A stretch of DNA of 16,504 nucleotides, from assembly GCA_002307035.1 (NCBI GenBank), contig DBTL01000120.1, forward strand, positions 1 to 16,504. Reading direction: 5' to 3'. Below are positions 14,780-16,504 of the stretch, in pieces. This DNA comes from Bacteroides sp. UBA1317. GTDB taxonomy: Bacteria > Bacteroidota > Bacteroidia > Bacteroidales > Bacteroidaceae. Position numbers and translations under genes: made by a program. Within the stretch, counting starts at the first letter, position 1. Every line of letters begins with the position of its first letter. The notes beneath the pieces were generated by a model. That model saw nothing but the letters and a program-made list of their open reading frames with translations, was not told the origin of the DNA and searched no databases.

Positions 14780-15388
14780 ATGAAATTAATCGTTGTAACA
14801 ACTCCCACTTTTTTCGTAGAAGAAGATAAAATTATCACAACCCTCTTTGAAGAAGGCTTAGACATTCTTCACTTACGAAAGCCCGAAATGCCCGCCTTGT
14901 ATTCCGAAAGGCTTCTTACTTTAATACCCGAGAAATATCATCACCGTATTGTTACTCACGAATATTTCTATCTGAAAAACGAATTTAATCTCATGGGAAT
15001 TCATCTGAACACCCGCAATCCGGAAGCACCACATGATTATCATGGGCACATAAGTTATTCTTGCCATTCGGTAGAAGAGGTGAAAAGCAAGAAACATCTG
15101 TATGATTATGTTTTCTTAAGTCCTATTTATGACTGCATCTCAAAAGAAGGATATAATTCGCCTTATACCCCGGAAGAATTGAGAGCAGCAGCTGAAGACG
15201 GAACAATAGATAATAAAGTTATTGCTTTGGGAGGCATCACACCCGACAAGTTGGCCGAAATAAAAGACTTTGGTTTTGGAGGTGCTGCAGTTTTAGGTGA
15301 TTTATGGAGTAAATTTGATACATACAAAGATCAAAATTATATCCCTATCATTCAACACTTTAAAAAATTAAAAGAGATGGCAGAGTAA
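14780..15388 (+). CDS. tenI: TenI-like thiazole tautomerase (ThiE-family paralogue)
   Basis: The 202-residue TIM barrel belongs to the ThiE/TenI family. It has ILHLRKPEM at 29-37, where ThiE has the Gln-x-Arg-x-Lys set and this protein has His31; GIHLNTRNPE at 73-82; SYSCHSVEEV at 92-101; DYVFLSPIYD at 109-118; and VIALGGITPDKL at 147-158. His96 in SCHS lines up with the catalytic His of Bacillus TenI in SVHS, which aromatises the thiazole tautomer made by ThiG. It therefore probably acts as the tautomerase, not as a second thiamin-phosphate synthase, although databases often name it so. It lies 61 bases after thiF behind its own promoter and ends before a bidirectional terminator. Confidence 0.75.
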   Translation: MKLIVVTTPTFFVEEDKIITTLFEEGLDILHLRKPEMPALYSERLLTLIPEKYHHRIVTHEYFYLKNEFNLMGIHLNTRNPEAPHDYHGHISYSCHSVEEVKSKKHLYDYVFLSPIYDCISKEGYNSPYTPEELRAAAEDGTIDNKVIALGGITPDKLAEIKDFGFGGAAVLGDLWSKFDTYKDQNYIPIIQHFKKLKEMAE

Positions 15389-15427
15389 AATAAAAGAAAA
15401 ATATTAATTATTTTATTAGTATGCTTC

Positions 15428-15474
15428 ATAAAAAGCGAGTTTTCTTCATAAAAAAGAGAAAACTCGCTTTTTAT
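15428..15474. terminator. Bidirectional rho-independent terminator
   Basis: An 18-base-pair perfect stem (15428-15445 with 15457-15474) closes an 11-base loop. The arms hold GCGAG/CTCGC and are flanked by A-runs on the left and T-runs on the right, so it can end both the tenI transcript and the convergent beta-barrel transcript. The 10-mer TTCATAAAAA occurs both before the stem and in the loop (15425-15434 and 15445-15454). Confidence 0.85.
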
Positions 15475-15526
15475 ATAAAGATTAGTAAGTCATTAATACT
15501 CAATATGTATTCATATTACAAGGGCA

Positions 15527-16123
15527 TTAAAACTTATAACCAACAGTTAATGAAACGTTTATATTTTTAGGAGCGCCATCAGCATCTACGATTTTAACTA
15601 GACCAAATTGTCCTTCAAGACCTACTACTATTTTGCCAAATTCGGCAGCAACGCCATAAGCCAAACCTGCGTCAAAACGATCTAAAGCATCATCGCTAAA
15701 TGTATCAACACTTCCTTTTACACCGCCGCTTTCTGCACTTATTTCACCTCCTACACCATAAGCTAAATAGGGACCGGCACTAAAAACGAGGTTCATCTGT
15801 TGGCATACCGGTATGCGCAATGCAGCCATAATAGGCATTTCCAAATAAACTTGATTAACGGTAACATCCGCATTACTACTCTCGTCTATATAACCAGAGC
15901 CTTTTACCCCTTTTGAACTTAAAAACAATGATGTTTGGAGGGCCCATCTTTGGTCAAAAGCATATTCCATTCCGCCACCAATCTTATACCCCACTTTTGC
16001 ATCAGCACCGGTATCTTTGGTCCAATTGCTAATATTCATACCACCTTTGACATTCCAGCTAACCTGTGCAAACGAAAGAGTGCTGACAAAAGCCAATGCA
16101 AATAACAAAATAAACTTCTTCAT
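15527..16123 (-). CDS. Outer-membrane beta-barrel protein (porin-family, 8-strand type)
   Basis: The 198-residue precursor has a typical signal peptide: Lys-Lys, a hydrophobic core at 4-17, and a likely cut after SFA at residue 19. The rest alternates hydrophobic and polar residues in strands rich in Gly and aromatics (VSWNVKGGMNISNW, KIGGGMEYAF, YLEMPIMAALRIP) and ends in Tyr-Lys-Phe, the C-terminal aromatic signature for outer-membrane insertion. This fits the small OMP beta-barrel family common in Bacteroidetes. No ligand or specific role can be read from the sequence. It is alone on its strand and convergent with tenI. No convincing -7/-33 pair was found upstream. Confidence 0.8.
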   Translation of the reverse strand: MKKFILLFALAFVSTLSFAQVSWNVKGGMNISNWTKDTGADAKVGYKIGGGMEYAFDQRWALQTSLFLSSKGVKGSGYIDESSNADVTVNQVYLEMPIMAALRIPVCQQMNLVFSAGPYLAYGVGGEISAESGGVKGSVDTFSDDALDRFDAGLAYGVAAEFGKIVVGLEGQFGLVKIVDADGAPKNINVSLTVGYKF

Positions 16124-16392
16124 GTTTCAATTTTTTAAATGAATAATATTAATTAGTTCTAGTCTTGAACCTTCTTTCAAAGAATTATCGTTTTAAAGTA
16201 TCTATAAGTAAAACAGAATTTATATGTAAATTAAAACAATATAAAAGAAACAAGCAAGACTTTTTCTGAATATTTTAATAAATGAAATATTATTTCCTCT
16301 AACTATTTTATTTTATGTTACAAAAGAATAATTTATCGTCCAAAATATCATTTTCCGACATCTGTGTAGAGAGACAAACGAAATATTAGCTA
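16124..16392. other. AT-rich intergenic region without a recognisable gene
   Basis: This stretch upstream of the beta-barrel gene is very AT-rich, with stops in all frames. The closest match to a promoter for the minus-strand gene is CTTTG on the minus strand at 16178-16182, but the rest of the -7 box and the -33 box do not fit. I see nothing else in it. Confidence 0.5.
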
Positions 16393-16400
16393 TAAATTTG
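16393..16400 (+). promoter_or_regulatory. -7-like element facing the right edge
   Basis: TAAATTTG matches TAnnTTTG fully, but no TTTG lies 19-21 bases upstream. It would drive a transcript through the structured stretch that follows. Confidence 0.4.
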
Positions 16401-16434
16401 CAGCAACATTAAGCAAATATGTAAAGATAGCATA

Positions 16435-16504
16435 CCTGCCCCTACAGGCCTTCTGAGAGGGGTTTGTAGAATGTACGAGTTCAACGTGTTGAATGTACGT
16501 TTTC
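16435..16504 (+). other. Structured leader-like stretch at the right edge, possibly with a gene start
   Basis: After the promoter-like element the composition changes: CCTG/CAGG (16435-16438 with 16445-16448), the alternative CTACA/TGTAG (16442-16446 with 16465-16469) and TTCAA-CGTG-TTGAA (16480-16493) can form hairpins. GAATGTACG occurs twice, 22 bases apart (16469-16477 and 16491-16499). An ATG at 16471 opens a frame of 11 codons up to the edge. It could be a leader plus a gene start, a small RNA, or the first units of a tandem repeat; the window ends too early to decide. Confidence 0.3.

Noticed and set aside
1..16504. CRISPR arrays, insertion sequences, tRNA or rRNA genes, toxin-antitoxin or phage genes
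   Set aside because: I looked for spaced repeats, transposase motifs, tRNA cloverleaf ends and typical small gene pairs and found none.

Overview
The window looks like chromosomal DNA from a Bacteroidales bacterium, most likely Bacteroides or a close relative. Several upstream regions carry the Bacteroidetes -7 element TAnnTTTG, most start codons lack a Shine-Dalgarno sequence, and the superoxide dismutase and the thi gene order (thiS-thiE-thiG-thiC-thiH-thiF-tenI) are of the Bacteroides kind. All gene names rest on reading the sequence and motif recognition; no database search was possible.

Left part (1-6317), all on the minus strand. From right to left it holds the DNA helicase pcrA, a small degenerate HNH-fold protein, UDP-glucose 6-dehydrogenase (ugd), UDP-glucuronate decarboxylase (uxs), and the first 353 codons of a leucyl-tRNA synthetase that runs off the left edge. 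HNH, ugd and uxs are 9 and 19 bases apart and read as one transcript. Ugd and Uxs together convert UDP-glucose to UDP-glucuronate and then UDP-xylose for surface glycans. The leucyl-tRNA synthetase is a compact Cys4 zinc type that does not match the LeuS I recall from Bacteroides, and it starts at GTG behind a strong GGAGG, so it may be horizontally acquired.

Middle (6318-9240), plus strand. sodB, a Fe/Mn superoxide dismutase, diverges from pcrA and ends in a clear terminator. It is followed by a membrane histidine kinase with a large periplasmic sensor and no cognate regulator in view.

Right part (9284-15474), plus strand. A TPP riboswitch heads a thiamin biosynthesis operon. ThiC makes the pyrimidine; ThiS, ThiF, ThiG and ThiH make the thiazole phosphate; a TenI-like protein probably aromatises it; ThiE joins the two halves. 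thiD and a thiamin-phosphate kinase are not in the window. The thiE-thiG gap holds two overlapping inverted repeats, and tenI has its own promoter. A bidirectional terminator separates tenI from a convergent outer-membrane beta-barrel gene. The last 380 bases are AT-rich and non-coding, except for a promoter-like element and a structured stretch that may lead into a gene beyond the right edge.

I see no insertion sequence, CRISPR array, tRNA, rRNA or obvious new multi-gene system. The best leads are the atypical LeuS, the HNH protein with Tyr in place of its general-base His, a ThiF without its zinc and sulfur-relay cysteines, and the paired inverted repeats inside the thi operon.
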